A stretch of DNA of 64,000 nucleotides from NCBI RefSeq assembly GCF_004345645.1, contig NZ_SLWS01000001.1:933546-997545 (forward strand). The letters are read 5' to 3'. The notes beneath the pieces were generated by a model that was given only the letters and a program-made list of their open reading frames with translations, was not told the DNA's origin and searched no databases. Shown piece after piece: positions 32,585 to 42,136 of this stretch. The translations under genes were made by a program, and so were the position numbers. The stretch's first letter is position 1; each line of letters opens with the position of its first letter. Source of the stretch: Actinocrispum wychmicini (GTDB lineage: Bacteria; Actinomycetota; Actinomycetes; Mycobacteriales; Pseudonocardiaceae).

Positions 32585-32668
32585 GTGTTCATGTCAACTG
32601 TGTGCACGTTAACTGTCACGCGCTTTCGCCTGGTCTCGTCGACCGGGAGCGCGTTTCCCGGAAGGTAG
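32585..32668 (+). CDS. Candidate leader peptide upstream of GNAT gene
   Basis: A 27-residue ORF (VFMSTVCTLTVTRFRLVSST then GSAFPGR) starts at a GTG preceded by AAGGAGGTGAGAGCT, a better ribosome site than many full genes here. It stops 3 bp before the ATG of the acetyltransferase gene, so its translation may control that gene. The start could also be the ATG at 32591. Conservation has not been tested, so it could be chance. Confidence 0.35.
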   Translation: MFMSTVCTLTVTRFRLVSSTGSAFPGR

Positions 32669-32671
32669 TTC

Positions 32672-33574
32672 ATGAGCTTTGTCATCCGCCCGCTGGTCGC
32701 GGGCGAGGAACAGCTGTTCACCGCGTTCGACGCCCCCGACGTCGTGGGTGTCGCCGTGTTCGGCCGTTCCTATTCGGACCTGGTGGCCAAGAACCAGTAC
32801 CGTCCCGAGTGGACGTGGGTGGCGTTGCGGGACGGCGAGGTCGTCGCGCGCGCCGCCTGGTGGGGCGGGCCGGATGACTCGGAGCCGGGCGCGCTGGACT
32901 GGTTCGACTTCACCGACCCGGACGCCGGTGTGGAGCTGCTCCGGCAGGCGCCGTTCACGGCCGAGTACTGCCTGATGCTGCCCGCCGGCTGGCGGGCCGA
33001 CCCGGTGGTCGCGGCGGCCGCGAACGCCCGGATCGACGCGGCTGTGGCCGCGGGCATGAAGCCGCTGGTCGAGCGGTACCGCTACACCTGGACTCCGGCT
33101 GACGGCCTGCCGGACCGGCCCGGCCGGCTGTCGTTCCGGCCGGAACCGGACGACGAGGTGATCGTCGACGTGTTGCGGCGGATCCAGGAGGGCAGCCTGG
33201 ACGCCCACAAGATCGCCGACCTGAAGCGGATGTCCCCGGACGAGGCGGCCCGCTCCGAACTGGCGGACCTGCAGTGGTTTCCGTCACCACGCGAATGGTG
33301 GCGCCTGGCGTACACACCGGACGGTGACCTGGTCGGCATCACGGTCCCGAGCCGCAACCACGTGACCCCGGTCGTCGGGTTCGTCGGCGTCGTGCCGGAG
33401 CAACGCGGCCACGGCTACGCCTACGACCTGTTGCTGGAGTGCACGCACATCCTGGTGGCTGAGGGCGCGGACCGGGTCGCGGCCGACACGGACAGTACGA
33501 ACGTCCCGATGGCGGCCAACTTCGCCAAGGCCGGCTATCCGATCACCCAAGAACGGATCTTCTTGGCCTACTGA
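32672..33574 (+). CDS. GNAT-family N-acetyltransferase
   Basis: 300 residues, made of two GNAT-like halves. The C-terminal one (about 140-300) has VVGFVGVVPEQRGHGYAYDL, the acetyl-CoA pyrophosphate loop of the R/Q-x-x-G-x-G/A type, and ADTDSTNVPMAANFAKAGYP near the end, as in acetyltransferases acting on small amines or proteins. The N-terminal half (AVFGRSYSDL, WTWVALRDGEVVARAAWWGG) lacks a clear CoA loop. The substrate is unknown. A strong ribosome site belongs to a leader ORF upstream rather than to this gene. Confidence 0.8.
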   Translation: MSFVIRPLVAGEEQLFTAFDAPDVVGVAVFGRSYSDLVAKNQYRPEWTWVALRDGEVVARAAWWGGPDDSEPGALDWFDFTDPDAGVELLRQAPFTAEYCLMLPAGWRADPVVAAAANARIDAAVAAGMKPLVERYRYTWTPADGLPDRPGRLSFRPEPDDEVIVDVLRRIQEGSLDAHKIADLKRMSPDEAARSELADLQWFPSPREWWRLAYTPDGDLVGITVPSRNHVTPVVGFVGVVPEQRGHGYAYDLLLECTHILVAEGADRVAADTDSTNVPMAANFAKAGYPITQERIFLAY

Positions 33575-34183
33575 CTAAAGCAGGCCGAGCTCGCGAGCGC
33601 GGGCACCGGCCTGGAAGCGTGACGTGGCGCCCAGGGTGGTCATCAGTTCGGTGACCCGACGCCGGTAGGTGCGTAAGGACAGGCCCATCGACCGCGCGGC
33701 CACTCCGTCGGCCGCGCCGGAGCCGAGCAGTTCGAGCATCCTGGGCGCCATCGAGCACACTTCGCCGTGGTCGCGTTCGTAGTCGGCGAGGTCGGTGGAC
33801 TCCTGCCAGGCCGCGTCGAAGATCGCCGACATCCCGGTGACCACGGCCGGGATCCACACGACGGTGAAGCTGCCGTCGCCGGCCAGGATCGCGACCCGGC
33901 GGTCCACCACGACCGCCTCGGTCAGCTCCAGGTTGGTGATCCGGATCTGTGCTCCGGTAGCGGCCGCGAACCGTGCGTGTTGGGCTCCGGTCGGGTCGAG
34001 CAGGACGCCCGGCCGGTAGAGCTTGCGCATGCCGAGCGGGGAGGCCGGCTGGTTGTGTGAAGCCCATGTGCGCACGTCGTTGGCGGCGCAGGTGATGTCC
34101 CTGGCTCTCGCGAAGAGGTGCCGCGTGCGCTCGTAGAGCTCGCGGTGTCCGCGTAGCACGACGACTCCAGCACGTGTCTCCAT
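33575..34183 (-). CDS. LuxR-type helix-turn-helix regulator
   Basis: 202 residues. The C-terminal HTH is about 150-200: LELLGSGAADGVAARSMGLS then LRTYRRRVTELMTTLGATSR, matching LuxR/NarL DNA-binding domains. The N-terminal 145 residues resemble a phospholipase-D-like/TrmB-type sensor (RTWASHNQPASPLGMR; RRVAILAGDGSF), not a receiver, so it is probably ligand- rather than phosphorylation-controlled. It is convergent with the GNAT gene, the stops abutting, and divergent from senX3 with a 165-bp gap. Confidence 0.8.
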   Translation of the reverse strand: METRAGVVVLRGHRELYERTRHLFARARDITCAANDVRTWASHNQPASPLGMRKLYRPGVLLDPTGAQHARFAAATGAQIRITNLELTEAVVVDRRVAILAGDGSFTVVWIPAVVTGMSAIFDAAWQESTDLADYERDHGEVCSMAPRMLELLGSGAADGVAARSMGLSLRTYRRRVTELMTTLGATSRFQAGARARELGLL

Positions 34184-34348
34184 GACGCTTCTGAGTCTGC
34201 TGCCCGGATACCCGTCGGGTCAACCAGACACGATTGGGTGAACTGAGACCGACGCTGAGAAGAACAAAGCGCCGAACGGTGTCACGGGGATCACGGAACG
34301 GCACGTCGGACTGGTACAACAGCCCCCTTACCTGCTTACCATTCGGGC

Positions 34349-35527
34349 GTGACCGTACCGGCCTACCTGGCCTTGTCGATCGGCCCGCTGCTGATCGGCG
34401 GCCTTGTCGGTTACTTGGTCGGCCGCCGCCACAGCCGGCGCGCCATGCGCCGTCCCGCAGGCCCGACCGTGGCCGAGTTGGTGCAGCGGATCGTGCACGA
34501 CGCCCGGACCGGTGTAGCGGTGGTGAACCCGTTCGGGGCGGTCGTCCTGTACAACCCGCGAGCGGCGGAGTTGGGCGTGGTGTCGCACAACCGGGTGGAC
34601 GACCGGGCCCGCAAGGCGGCCGAGCTGGTGATCGAGACCGGCGAGACGGCCGAGATCGATCTCACGCCATTGGAGAGCCGGGGGCGGCAGCCCACCGCGG
34701 TCCGTGCCGAGGTCCGCCCGTTGGGCGACGGGTTCACGGTGGTGGACGCCGCCGACGAGTCGGAGTCGGTCCGCCTTGAGGCCACCCGGCGGGACTTCGT
34801 CGCCAACGTCAGCCACGAGCTCAAGACCCCGGTCGGGGCGATGGCGCTGCTCGCCGAGGCCGTCCTGGACGCCGCCGACGACGAGGAGCAGGTCCGCCGG
34901 TTCGGCGGCAAGATCCTGCGCGAGGCCACCCGGCTGGGCACGTTGGTCACCGAGCTGATCGCGCTGTCCCGCCTGACCGGTGCGGAGAAGCTGCCCGAGC
35001 TGAACACGGTCGAAGTGGACGCGGTCGTCGCCGAGGCGCTCAGCCGCGCCACGCTCACCCTGGAGTCGAGCGGCGTGGAGATCGCCACCGACAGTCCCAG
35101 CGGCCTGCTCGTGGACGGCGACCGCACACTGCTGGTGACCGCGCTGAGCAACCTGCTGGAGAACGCGGTCGCCTACTCGTCGCCGGGCAGTCCGGTGTCG
35201 ATCAGCCGGCGCCTGTTCGACGGCCACGTCGAGATCGCGGTGACCGACCGTGGCATCGGCATCGCCGACGAGCACCAGCAGCGCGTGTTCGAACGGTTCT
35301 ACCGGGTCGACAAGGCGCGGTCGCGGGTCACCGGCGGCACCGGGCTGGGCCTGGCGATCGTCAAGCACGTCGCGGCCAACCACGGCGGCGAGGTGAAGCT
35401 GTGGAGCAAGCCGGGAACGGGCTCCACGTTCACGCTCCGGATCCCCGCACGACGGGTGAACGGGGACAAGGTCCTGGCGCGGGTCCCCGCGCCGGGCACT
35501 GAGATTGATCATGGAGGAGCGCTGTGA
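34349..35527 (+). CDS. senX3: Sensor histidine kinase SenX3
   Basis: 392 residues, GTG start. One N-terminal helix (about 5-26; its periplasmic part is very short), a PAS-like domain (about 45-135), the phospho-His at 156 in FVANVSHELKTP, then the ATPase domain with NLLENAVAYS, DRGIGIADEH and GTGLGLAIVKH. The pair SenX3-RegX3 responds to phosphate limitation in mycobacteria. It overlaps regX3 by 4 bp. The signal here is inferred by orthology. Confidence 0.92.
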   Translation: MTVPAYLALSIGPLLIGGLVGYLVGRRHSRRAMRRPAGPTVAELVQRIVHDARTGVAVVNPFGAVVLYNPRAAELGVVSHNRVDDRARKAAELVIETGETAEIDLTPLESRGRQPTAVRAEVRPLGDGFTVVDAADESESVRLEATRRDFVANVSHELKTPVGAMALLAEAVLDAADDEEQVRRFGGKILREATRLGTLVTELIALSRLTGAEKLPELNTVEVDAVVAEALSRATLTLESSGVEIATDSPSGLLVDGDRTLLVTALSNLLENAVAYSSPGSPVSISRRLFDGHVEIAVTDRGIGIADEHQQRVFERFYRVDKARSRVTGGTGLGLAIVKHVAANHGGEVKLWSKPGTGSTFTLRIPARRVNGDKVLARVPAPGTEIDHGGAL

Positions 35528-36213
35528 CGAGGGTTCTCATTGTCGAGGACGAGGAGTCCTTCGCCGACCCGTTGGCCTTCCTGCTGCGCAAGGAGGGGTT
35601 CACGGCGGCCGTGGCCGGTACCGGCCAGCAGGCGCTCGAGGAGTTCGACCGCAACGGCGCGGACATCGTGCTGCTTGACCTGATGCTGCCCGGGATGAGC
35701 GGCACCGACGTGTGCAAGGCGCTGCGGCAGCGCTCGGCGGTCCCCGTGATCATGGTGACCGCGCGGGACAGCGAGATCGACAAGGTGGTCGGCCTCGAAC
35801 TGGGCGCCGACGACTACGTCACCAAGCCGTACTCGGCGCGTGAACTCATCGCCAGGGTCCGCGCGGTGCTGCGGCGCGGCGGCGAGGGCGGCCCGGAGGG
35901 CGAGCTGTTGCCGCAGGTCCTGGCGGCCGGGCCGGTGCGGATGGACGTCGAGCGGCACGTGGTGACCGTGGACGGCGGCGAGGTCTCGTTGCCGCTCAAG
36001 GAGTTCGACCTGCTGGAGTACCTGCTGCGCAACGTCGGCCGGGTGCTCACCCGCGGCCAGCTGATCGACCGGGTGTGGGGCGCGGACTACGTCGGCGACA
36101 CCAAGACCCTGGACGTGCACGTCAAGCGGCTGCGGTCCAAGATCGAACCCGACCCGTCGTCACCTCGGCACCTGGTGACCGTGCGCGGGCTGGGGTACAA
36201 GTTCGAGTCCTAA
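35524..36213 (+). CDS. regX3: Response regulator RegX3
   Basis: 229 residues of OmpR/PhoB type. The receiver has Asp 52 ([13 protein letters not shown]), acidic D-E near the start (VEDEESF), and KP after [13 protein letters not shown]. The winged-helix C-terminal domain (about 130-229) contains [20 protein letters not shown] and [14 protein letters not shown]. It should activate phosphate-starvation genes. It overlaps senX3 with GTGA. Confidence 0.94.
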   Translation: MTRVLIVEDEESFADPLAFLLRKEGFTAAVAGTGQQALEEFDRNGADIVLLDLMLPGMSGTDVCKALRQRSAVPVIMVTARDSEIDKVVGLELGADDYVTKPYSARELIARVRAVLRRGGEGGPEGELLPQVLAAGPVRMDVERHVVTVDGGEVSLPLKEFDLLEYLLRNVGRVLTRGQLIDRVWGADYVGDTKTLDVHVKRLRSKIEPDPSSPRHLVTVRGLGYKFES

Positions 36214-36251
36214 GGACCGGCCTCCCCCGAGCGCCAGGTAACGTTTCGGTC

Positions 36252-37196
36252 ATGCGCCTAGGCGTGCTCGACGTCGGTTCCAACACCGTCCACCTGCTCG
36301 TGGTGGACGCCCACCGGGGTGCCCATCCACTGCCGGCGCGCTCCGAGAAGACGGTGTTGCGGCTGGCCGAGCGCATCAACCGGACCGGCGACCTGTCCAG
36401 GGTGGGCGCGGACGAGCTGGTCAGAACGGTCGCGTCGGCCAAGGCGTCAGCGGCCCAGCTCGGCTGCGAGGAGCTCATGGCCTTCGCGACGTCCGCGGTC
36501 CGCGAGGCGCACAACGCCGTCACGGTGTTGCAACGCGTGCGTGACGAGACCGGCGTCGAACTGATCGTGCTGTCCGGCGAGGACGAGGCCAGGCACACGT
36601 TCCTGGCCGCTCGGCGCTGGTACGGCTGGTCCGCCGGCCGCCTGCTGGTGCTGGACATCGGCGGCGGTTCGCTGGAGATCGCGGTCGGCCGGGACGAGGA
36701 GCCCGACCGCGCGCTGTCCGTGCCGTTGGGCGCCGGGCGGCTGACGCGGACCAGGTTCTCGCACGACCCGCCGAACCGCACCGAGATCGCCGAGACGGTC
36801 GGCTGGCTCGAGGACCAACTGGCCCCGGTGGCCAAGAAGGTGCTGAAGTACGGCGAACCCGATCGGGTGGTCGCGACCTCGAAGACCTTCCGGACACTGG
36901 CGAGACTGACCGGTGCCGCGCCATCCTCTCAGGGACCGCGGGTTCGCCGGGTGCTCACCGAGGCCGGGTTACGCCAGCTGCTCGCGTTCGTCTCCCGGAT
37001 GTCAGCGCACGACCTGGCGGAACTGGAAGGAGTGAGTGCCAGCCGCGCGCACCAGCTCGTCGCGGGGGCGCTCGTGGCGCAGGCGAGCATGCGGGCGTTG
37101 TCCCGCCCGGAGCTGGAGATCTGCCCGTGGGCACTGCGCGAAGGGGTCATTCTGCGCAGACTTGACCAGACCGATGGCCCGTTGGAGTCGAAATGA
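36252..37196 (+). CDS. Ppx/GppA-family exopolyphosphatase-like protein
   Basis: 314 residues from ATG 36252. The actin-like ATPase fold shows phosphate-1 loop [15 protein letters not shown], a conserved Glu in [14 protein letters not shown] and phosphate-2 loop [12 protein letters not shown]. Ends with an ERR-like region around [15 protein letters not shown]. Members cleave polyphosphate or pppGpp. It follows regX3, linking phosphate sensing and polyphosphate turnover, as in mycobacteria (ppx1, Rv0496). Confidence 0.88.
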   Translation: MRLGVLDVGSNTVHLLVVDAHRGAHPLPARSEKTVLRLAERINRTGDLSRVGADELVRTVASAKASAAQLGCEELMAFATSAVREAHNAVTVLQRVRDETGVELIVLSGEDEARHTFLAARRWYGWSAGRLLVLDIGGGSLEIAVGRDEEPDRALSVPLGAGRLTRTRFSHDPPNRTEIAETVGWLEDQLAPVAKKVLKYGEPDRVVATSKTFRTLARLTGAAPSSQGPRVRRVLTEAGLRQLLAFVSRMSAHDLAELEGVSASRAHQLVAGALVAQASMRALSRPELEICPWALREGVILRRLDQTDGPLESK

Positions 37197-37245
37197 CGGG
37201 ATCCGGCTCTGGACTGTCGCGTCCCGTATTGGCACGGTGGAAGAG

Positions 37246-38514
37246 ATGAGTCGAGAGGAAGGGCCGGAGCGCACCCAGCGCACGGTGGCCGAGTTGCTCG
37301 CCAAGTACGGCGACGGCTCGCAGGAGAGCACGCCCCGCAGGCGCCGCCGCCGGGCCGAGGACGCCGAGGAGACCGCTCCGCAGGCGATCATCGACCGGGT
37401 CAACTCGACGAACAGCCGCCTGCGCCCGGTCGGCGACGAACAGCCCCCCGACGAGGATCCGCCGGGACCAGCGGCCCCGCCGACCACCCGGCACCGCCCG
37501 GTGCCCCAGCCGTCCCAGCAGATGCCGCAACCGCAGCCGGCGCAGCAACTGCCGCCGCCGGCGCCGGCGCCCCAGGTGGTACAGCCGACCCAGCGGCAGA
37601 TGCCGCCGGTCCCGCCGCCCGATCGCCGCGAACGCCGTCCGCTGCCGCAGAACTCGCAACCGCTGCCGCAGCCGTCACAGCAGATGCCGCAGCCGTCGCA
37701 ACAACTGCCCAAGCCCGTTCCCCGGCCGCCGCAGCCGCCGCAACCGTCGCAGCAGATGCCGCAGCCGACCGGGGGCTGGCCCGCGCCCGAGCCGGGTGGG
37801 CTGGCCGCGCGGTTGGACGGCCGGCAGGACAGTCGGCCGGACCTGCGTGCCGCGGCGCCACCGCAGCCGATGCAGGACGGGCTGACCGAGCAGATCCCGC
37901 GGGTCACCGACGAGCAGTCCGCGCCTGGCATGCGTACCGGGCAGCACCCGGCGCCGCATCGCGTGGCCAGGACGTCCCGGGCGCCCCAGCCGGCGTTTCC
38001 GCAGCCCGAGTTCCCGGCCCACGAGTTCCCCCAGCACGAGCCGGACGAGTCGGACAACTACCCGACCGAGTACCACGGCTTCGACCCGGTCCCGGCCGAC
38101 CCGCAGCAACGGACCCAGTTCGTCGAGGGCATCGAGCTGGACGACGACCAGTACGGGCAGGACTACCAGCAAGATCCGCGGTCGGTCGAGCACGACCGCC
38201 CGATCGGCCTGGACGACGACTACGTCGACGAGGAGGACGACGAGGCCGAAGGTGCCCGGTCGCCGGCGCGGGAATGGCTGGCCATGGGCGGCCAGTTGGC
38301 CATCGGGGTGATCGGCGGCGCCGCGCTGTGGCTCGGCTTCAACTGGCTGTGGGGCAAGTTCGCGATCGTCGCGCTGGTGATCGCGTTGGTCGTGACCGCA
38401 GGCATGGTGTTGGTGGTCCGCAAGATCCGCCATCAGGAAGACCTGGTGACCACGATCGGCACCATGGTCGTCAGCCTCGTGATCACCGTGTCACCCGTGT
38501 TGTTGAACCATTGA
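37246..38514 (+). CDS. Proline/glutamine-rich membrane protein (Rv0497-like)
   Basis: 422 residues. A charged N-terminus ([13 protein letters not shown], then RRRRRR) leads to a 180-residue Pro/Gln-rich low-complexity region with repeats of PSQQMPQP, then an acidic Asp/Glu segment ([13 protein letters not shown]...DEEDDEAEG), and two C-terminal helices (about 350-372 and 373-393). The order matches Rv0497 in mycobacteria, of unknown function. The low-complexity part explains many spurious alternative-frame ORFs here. Stop and next start overlap as TTGA. Confidence 0.75.
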   Translation: MSREEGPERTQRTVAELLAKYGDGSQESTPRRRRRRAEDAEETAPQAIIDRVNSTNSRLRPVGDEQPPDEDPPGPAAPPTTRHRPVPQPSQQMPQPQPAQQLPPPAPAPQVVQPTQRQMPPVPPPDRRERRPLPQNSQPLPQPSQQMPQPSQQLPKPVPRPPQPPQPSQQMPQPTGGWPAPEPGGLAARLDGRQDSRPDLRAAAPPQPMQDGLTEQIPRVTDEQSAPGMRTGQHPAPHRVARTSRAPQPAFPQPEFPAHEFPQHEPDESDNYPTEYHGFDPVPADPQQRTQFVEGIELDDDQYGQDYQQDPRSVEHDRPIGLDDDYVDEEDDEAEGARSPAREWLAMGGQLAIGVIGGAALWLGFNWLWGKFAIVALVIALVVTAGMVLVVRKIRHQEDLVTTIGTMVVSLVITVSPVLLNH

Positions 38515-39299
38515 CACCCATCCCCGTCGCACTGTCGACCGCTTCGGTGTACCCGCAGAACGCGGCGACAGGGTTCGAGATCGCCCGAGCGCTCGGGTAC
38601 GACGGTGTCGAGGTGATGGTGTGGGCGGACCCCGTCAGCCAGGACGTCGACGCGCTGCGCAGGTGTTCGCGTAACCACGGTGTGCCCATCACGGCGATCC
38701 ACTCGCCGTGTTTGCTGATCACCCAACGGATCTGGTCGCCCGACCCGGAGATCCGGCTGCGGCGCGCGGTGGAGGCCGCGCAGGACCTCGGCGCGCCCAC
38801 GGTCGTGGTACACCCGCCGTTCCGGTGGCAGCGCCGGTACGCCGAGAACTTCCCCGAACTCGTCGCGAACCTTGAGGCCAGATCCGGGATCGCGATCGCG
38901 GTGGAGAACATGTTCCCGGTGAAACCATTGGCACGCGGGCGAAGTATGTCCGCGTTCAAGCCGTCGACCGATCCGACCGACGCCGGCCACAAGCACTACA
39001 CACTGGACCTCTCGCACACCGCGGCGGCCCAGGACGACGCCATCGACATGGCCAAACGCATGGGGGCCGGGCTCAAACACGTGCATCTCGCGGACGGCTC
39101 GGGCGCCCCGCGCGACGAGCACCTGGTTCCCGGCCGTGGCACTCAGCCCTGTGACCGGCTGTGCGAGATGTTGGCCGCCAACGGCTTCGCCGGACAGGTC
39201 GTACTGGAGATCAACACGCGGGCCGCGAAGAGCCCCGCTGAGCGGGTACGGGACCTCGCTGAGGCGTTGTTGTTCGCCCGCTTGCATCTTGACAGCTGA
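38511..39299 (+). CDS. Sugar phosphate isomerase/epimerase-like TIM-barrel protein
   Basis: 262 residues from a TTG at 38511 that overlaps the previous stop. It has the AP-endonuclease-2 barrel pattern: [41 protein letters not shown], the metal residues in [19 protein letters not shown] and LKHVHLADG, and a final VLEINTR. It resembles Rv0498. These enzymes isomerise keto sugars or related compounds using a metal; the substrate is not known. Confidence 0.82.
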   Translation: MTPIPVALSTASVYPQNAATGFEIARALGYDGVEVMVWADPVSQDVDALRRCSRNHGVPITAIHSPCLLITQRIWSPDPEIRLRRAVEAAQDLGAPTVVVHPPFRWQRRYAENFPELVANLEARSGIAIAVENMFPVKPLARGRSMSAFKPSTDPTDAGHKHYTLDLSHTAAAQDDAIDMAKRMGAGLKHVHLADGSGAPRDEHLVPGRGTQPCDRLCEMLAANGFAGQVVLEINTRAAKSPAERVRDLAEALLFARLHLDS

Positions 39300-39332
39300 T
39301 CACCAGGCCCGAATAGGTATCCCAGATCACAG

Positions 39333-39352
39333 ACGGCTTCTTACTTAGCCGT
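39333..39352. terminator. Weak stem-loop between isomerase and ProDH remnant
   Basis: ACGGCT and AGCCGT (6-bp arms, 8-base AT-rich loop) in a locally AT-rich spacer of 64 bp. It may be a terminator or a processing site. The short stem leaves it uncertain. Confidence 0.3.
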
Positions 39353-39363
39353 AGAGTCCTTGT

Positions 39364-39882
39364 GTGCATCCGCTGCGATCGCTCATTCTCGCGGCGGCGG
39401 GCAACGACGCGATCCGTCGTCTGGTCGCCACCGCCCCGGTCAGCCGGGACCTCGCCGCCGCCTGCCGGCCCGCCACCCCGCCCGCCGAAGGGCTCGCCGG
39501 CTCGCGGGTGCGGTCGGCGAAAGGCACATACACGAAACCGTTGACTGTTGCCTATGACAGGCACGTCGACCCGAGTTACGTCCGGTGTGCCAACACGCTG
39601 TTGTCCGGCAACGGATACCCGATGTTCGCAACCCATGACCCCCGTCTGGTGCGTATCGTCGGCGATCGGGCGCGTTGGTACTACCGGAAGCCGGGAACCC
39701 ACGAATACCAAATGCTTTTCGGGGTCCGGCCAGATGAGCAGCGCCAGTTGGCGCAGGAGGGGGAGACAGTGCGGGTCTACGTGCCCTTTGGCTCTCAGTG
39801 GTACGGCTACCTCATGCGCCGGTTGGCTGAGAGATTCGCCAATAAGACCTTCTTCACCCGAGCACTGGTCAGCCATTCGTGA
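39364..39882 (+). pseudogene. Proline dehydrogenase with large in-frame internal deletion
   Basis: 172 residues, versus about 300 in actinobacterial proline dehydrogenases. Residues 1-35 match the family N-terminus (LRSLILAAAGNDAIRRLV, TAPVSRDLAAAC), then jump at about residue 46 to the C-terminal half (GSRVRSAKGTYTKPLTVAYD, TLLSGNGYPMFATHDPRLV, EYQMLFGVRPDEQRQLA). The substrate-binding tail YLMRRLAERFANKTFF is intact. About 140 residues, the first strands of the TIM barrel, are missing although the frame is open. It lies near proC. Probably a decayed gene, though a short functional paralog is not excluded. Confidence 0.75.
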
Positions 39883-39899
39883 ACGGGCGAGGAAGCAAC

Positions 39900-40706
39900 G
39901 TGATCTCGTTCAGCACAGCAGCGGCGATAAGGCCGCTCGGCGACGGCACATTCACCGCTGAACTGCCCGCGGAATGGACCGTCGCCGGAAAACCGCACGG
40001 CGGTTTCCTGTTGGCGTTGTTGGCGAAAACCGCGGTGGCGCTGCACGCGGGCAACGGCACACCGCTGGTGGACCCGCTGGCGGTGAGCGCGCAGTTCCTG
40101 CACGCCCCTGGTGTCGGCCCGGCCCTGCTGCGGACCGAGGTTCGCAAGACCGGCCGGCAGGCCACGGTCGTCGCGGTCAACCTGGAACAACGCGGTCGGT
40201 CGTGTGTGGAGGCCGTGGTGACCACGGGCCGGCTGCCGCGCGACCGGGCGGCGTGGACGGACCTGCCGAACCAGTCGGCCGAGCCGCCGGGCAACGCGAT
40301 CGACATCTCGACGCTGCCGTCGGCCTCGATGTTCCGGCTGACCGAGGGCTGTGACGTCCGCCTGGATCCGTCCGGCGCCGGGTTCCTGCACGGCCACGTG
40401 GGCGACCCGCTGCGGCTGCGGCTGTGGGTGCGACCGCGCGGTGAGCACGCGGACCCGTTGTTCGCGCTCGTCGCCGGGGACATCTCGATGCCCGTGACGT
40501 TCAACCTCGGCCGGATGGGCTGGTCGCCCGCGGTGCAGTTGACGGCGTTGTTGCGGTCGCGGCCGGCCCCGGGCTGGCTGCGGATCCAGGTCGACTGCCG
40601 GGCGGTGCACGGCGCCTGGTTCGACTCGGACGCCACGGTGGTGGACTCCACCGGACGGCTGGTCTGCCAGGCCAGGCAGCTCGCCCTGACCGCTACGCCT
40701 GGGTAG
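39900..40706 (+). CDS. Acyl-CoA thioesterase family protein (TesB-like double hotdog)
   Basis: 268 residues from the GTG at 39900, which has GAGGAAG upstream; a GTG at 39879 overlaps the previous stop but has none. Double-hotdog pattern: WTVAGKPHGGFLLALLAKTA, DPLAVSAQFLHAPGVGPALL in the first half, and MGWSPAVQLTALLRS, AVHGAWFDSDATVVDSTGRLV in the second. The family hydrolyses acyl-CoA. It is conserved next to proC in this gene block. Confidence 0.8.
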   Translation: MISFSTAAAIRPLGDGTFTAELPAEWTVAGKPHGGFLLALLAKTAVALHAGNGTPLVDPLAVSAQFLHAPGVGPALLRTEVRKTGRQATVVAVNLEQRGRSCVEAVVTTGRLPRDRAAWTDLPNQSAEPPGNAIDISTLPSASMFRLTEGCDVRLDPSGAGFLHGHVGDPLRLRLWVRPRGEHADPLFALVAGDISMPVTFNLGRMGWSPAVQLTALLRSRPAPGWLRIQVDCRAVHGAWFDSDATVVDSTGRLVCQARQLALTATPG

Positions 40707-40728
40707 GGCATCTGGCACGCTGTCCGGC

Positions 40729-41538
40729 ATGACGACCATCGCTGTGCTGGGGGCGGGGAAGATCGGTGAGGCGCTGCTGTCCGGGCTGCTGTCCGGCGGC
40801 CGCCTGCCGGAGCAGCTCATGTTCACCGAGCGCTACGCCGAACGAGCGGCGGCCCTGACCAAGCAGTACGGCGTCCGCGTGGTCGACGTCCCGACGGCCG
40901 TCCGCGACGCCGAGGTGCTCGTGGTGGCCGTCAAGCCGCAGGACATCGACCCGGTACTGGACGAGTTGGCCCCGGTCATCTCGCCCCGCAACCTGGTGGT
41001 GTCGCTGTGCGCCGGCCTGCCGACGTCGCTGTACGAGCGGAAGCTGCCAAACGACGTGCCGGTCGTCCGGGTCATGCCGAACACCCCGATGCTGGTCGGC
41101 CAGGCCATGAGCGTGATCTCCGCCGGCCGGCACGCGTCCCCGCAGCACCTGGTGCTGGTGGAGGAGATCCTCGGCACGGTCGGCGAGGTCATCCGGGTGC
41201 CCGAGTCGCAGCAGGACGCCGTGACGGCCCTGTCCGGCTCCGGCCCGGCGTACTTCTTCTTCCTGGTGGAAGCCATGATCGACGCGGGGATCCTGCTGGG
41301 CATCCCGCGGAACGTGGCGGAGAAGCTGATCATCCAGTCGGCCGTCGGCGCGGCCGCCATGCTCGCCCAGACCGGCGAGCACCCGGTGACCCTTCGTGAG
41401 GCCGTCACGTCGCCCGCGGGCACGACAATCATGGCCATCCGTGAACTGGAGCGCCATGGGGTGCGCGCGGCGCTCCTCGCGGCCATCGAGGCCGCGCGCG
41501 ACCGTTCCGAGGAGCTCGGCAAGGCGCACGAGTCGTGA
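40729..41538 (+). CDS. proC: Pyrroline-5-carboxylate reductase
   Basis: 269 residues. NADP-binding IAVLGAGKIGEALLSGLL, the strand end VVAVKPQD, MPNTPMLVGQAMS, and the substrate loop ALSGSGPAYFFFLVEAM and VTSPAGTTI of the ProC signature. It makes proline from pyrroline-5-carboxylate in the cytoplasm. A short stem (ACACCC...GGGTGT) follows the stop. With the neighbouring proline dehydrogenase decayed, this cluster now only makes, not degrades, proline. Confidence 0.94.
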   Translation: MTTIAVLGAGKIGEALLSGLLSGGRLPEQLMFTERYAERAAALTKQYGVRVVDVPTAVRDAEVLVVAVKPQDIDPVLDELAPVISPRNLVVSLCAGLPTSLYERKLPNDVPVVRVMPNTPMLVGQAMSVISAGRHASPQHLVLVEEILGTVGEVIRVPESQQDAVTALSGSGPAYFFFLVEAMIDAGILLGIPRNVAEKLIIQSAVGAAAMLAQTGEHPVTLREAVTSPAGTTIMAIRELERHGVRAALLAAIEAARDRSEELGKAHES

Positions 41539-41692
41539 ACACACCCTGCACACGCTGGGTGTCCTGCCAGTACGCCTGACGGAGGTCGCATCTGTCACAC
41601 GTGTCCCGCTACTCTCTTGAGAAGCACGTGCGTGTCGATACTGTCGATGGGGAAGATCGGCAGCGCGACGCGTGGCTAAGGACGCGTGAACC

Positions 41693-41914
41693 ATGCCGAC
41701 CAACCAGCAACGAAGTTCAGAACCCACGGCCATCTCCTCGGTGCAGTTCCTGACCGTCGCCGAGGTGGCCAAGATGATGCGGGTGTCGAAGATGACCGTC
41801 TACCGGCTGGTGCACTCCGGTGACCTGCCGGCGGTACGGGTGGGGAAGTCGTTCCGGGTACCGGAGCAGGCTGTCCACACCTACCTGGAGAACGCGTACT
41901 TCGACGCCGGCTGA
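41693..41914 (+). CDS. Excisionase-type helix-turn-helix protein
   Basis: 73 residues. The winged HTH of the excisionase/MerR-like type is about residues 18-66: FLTVAEVAKMMRVSKMTVYR, then LVHSGDLPAVRVGKSFRV as wing. Such proteins bind DNA, and this one sits in the same place in mycobacteria (Rv0500A) before the bS22 gene, so it is a chromosomal regulator rather than a phage excisionase. BldC-like size. Confidence 0.85.
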   Translation: MPTNQQRSSEPTAISSVQFLTVAEVAKMMRVSKMTVYRLVHSGDLPAVRVGKSFRVPEQAVHTYLENAYFDAG

Positions 41915-42034
41915 CAGCCAGGCGAGGAGCCCGGGTGACCGCCGGGTAAACTCGGCGGTCGTTCGTGCTGTGCCCCTGATTGTGCGACCATGCGGGCTCA
42001 GTCCCCATCGAGACAGACAAGGCAAGGAACCCGT

Positions 42035-42136
42035 ATGGGCTCGGTTATCAAGAAGCGTCGGAAGCGGATGTCCAAGAAGAAGCACCGCAAGTTGCTGCGC
42101 AAGACGCGGCACGCGCGTCGCAAGCAGGGCAAGTAA
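42035..42136 (+). CDS. Small ribosomal protein bS22-type (AURKAIP1/COX24 domain)
   Basis: A 33-residue, almost entirely basic peptide: [20 protein letters not shown] then [12 protein letters not shown], with no acidic residue. This matches the actinobacterial bS22 protein found near the ribosomal decoding centre in mycobacteria and the mitochondrial AURKAIP1/COX24 domain. It follows an excisionase-type HTH gene by 120 bp, as in mycobacteria. It is too short for most gene finders. Confidence 0.9.
   Translation: MGSVIKKRRKRMSKKKHRKLLRKTRHARRKQGK

Noticed and set aside
34184..34348. PHO-box or RegX3 site before senX3
   Set aside because: A GTTCACC-like half-site and a related copy are present on the minus strand but the spacing does not fit the 11-bp PHO repeats.
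41693..41914. Phage excisionase and prophage remnant
   Set aside because: No integrase, attachment repeat or phage gene is nearby; the protein sits in a conserved chromosomal block.
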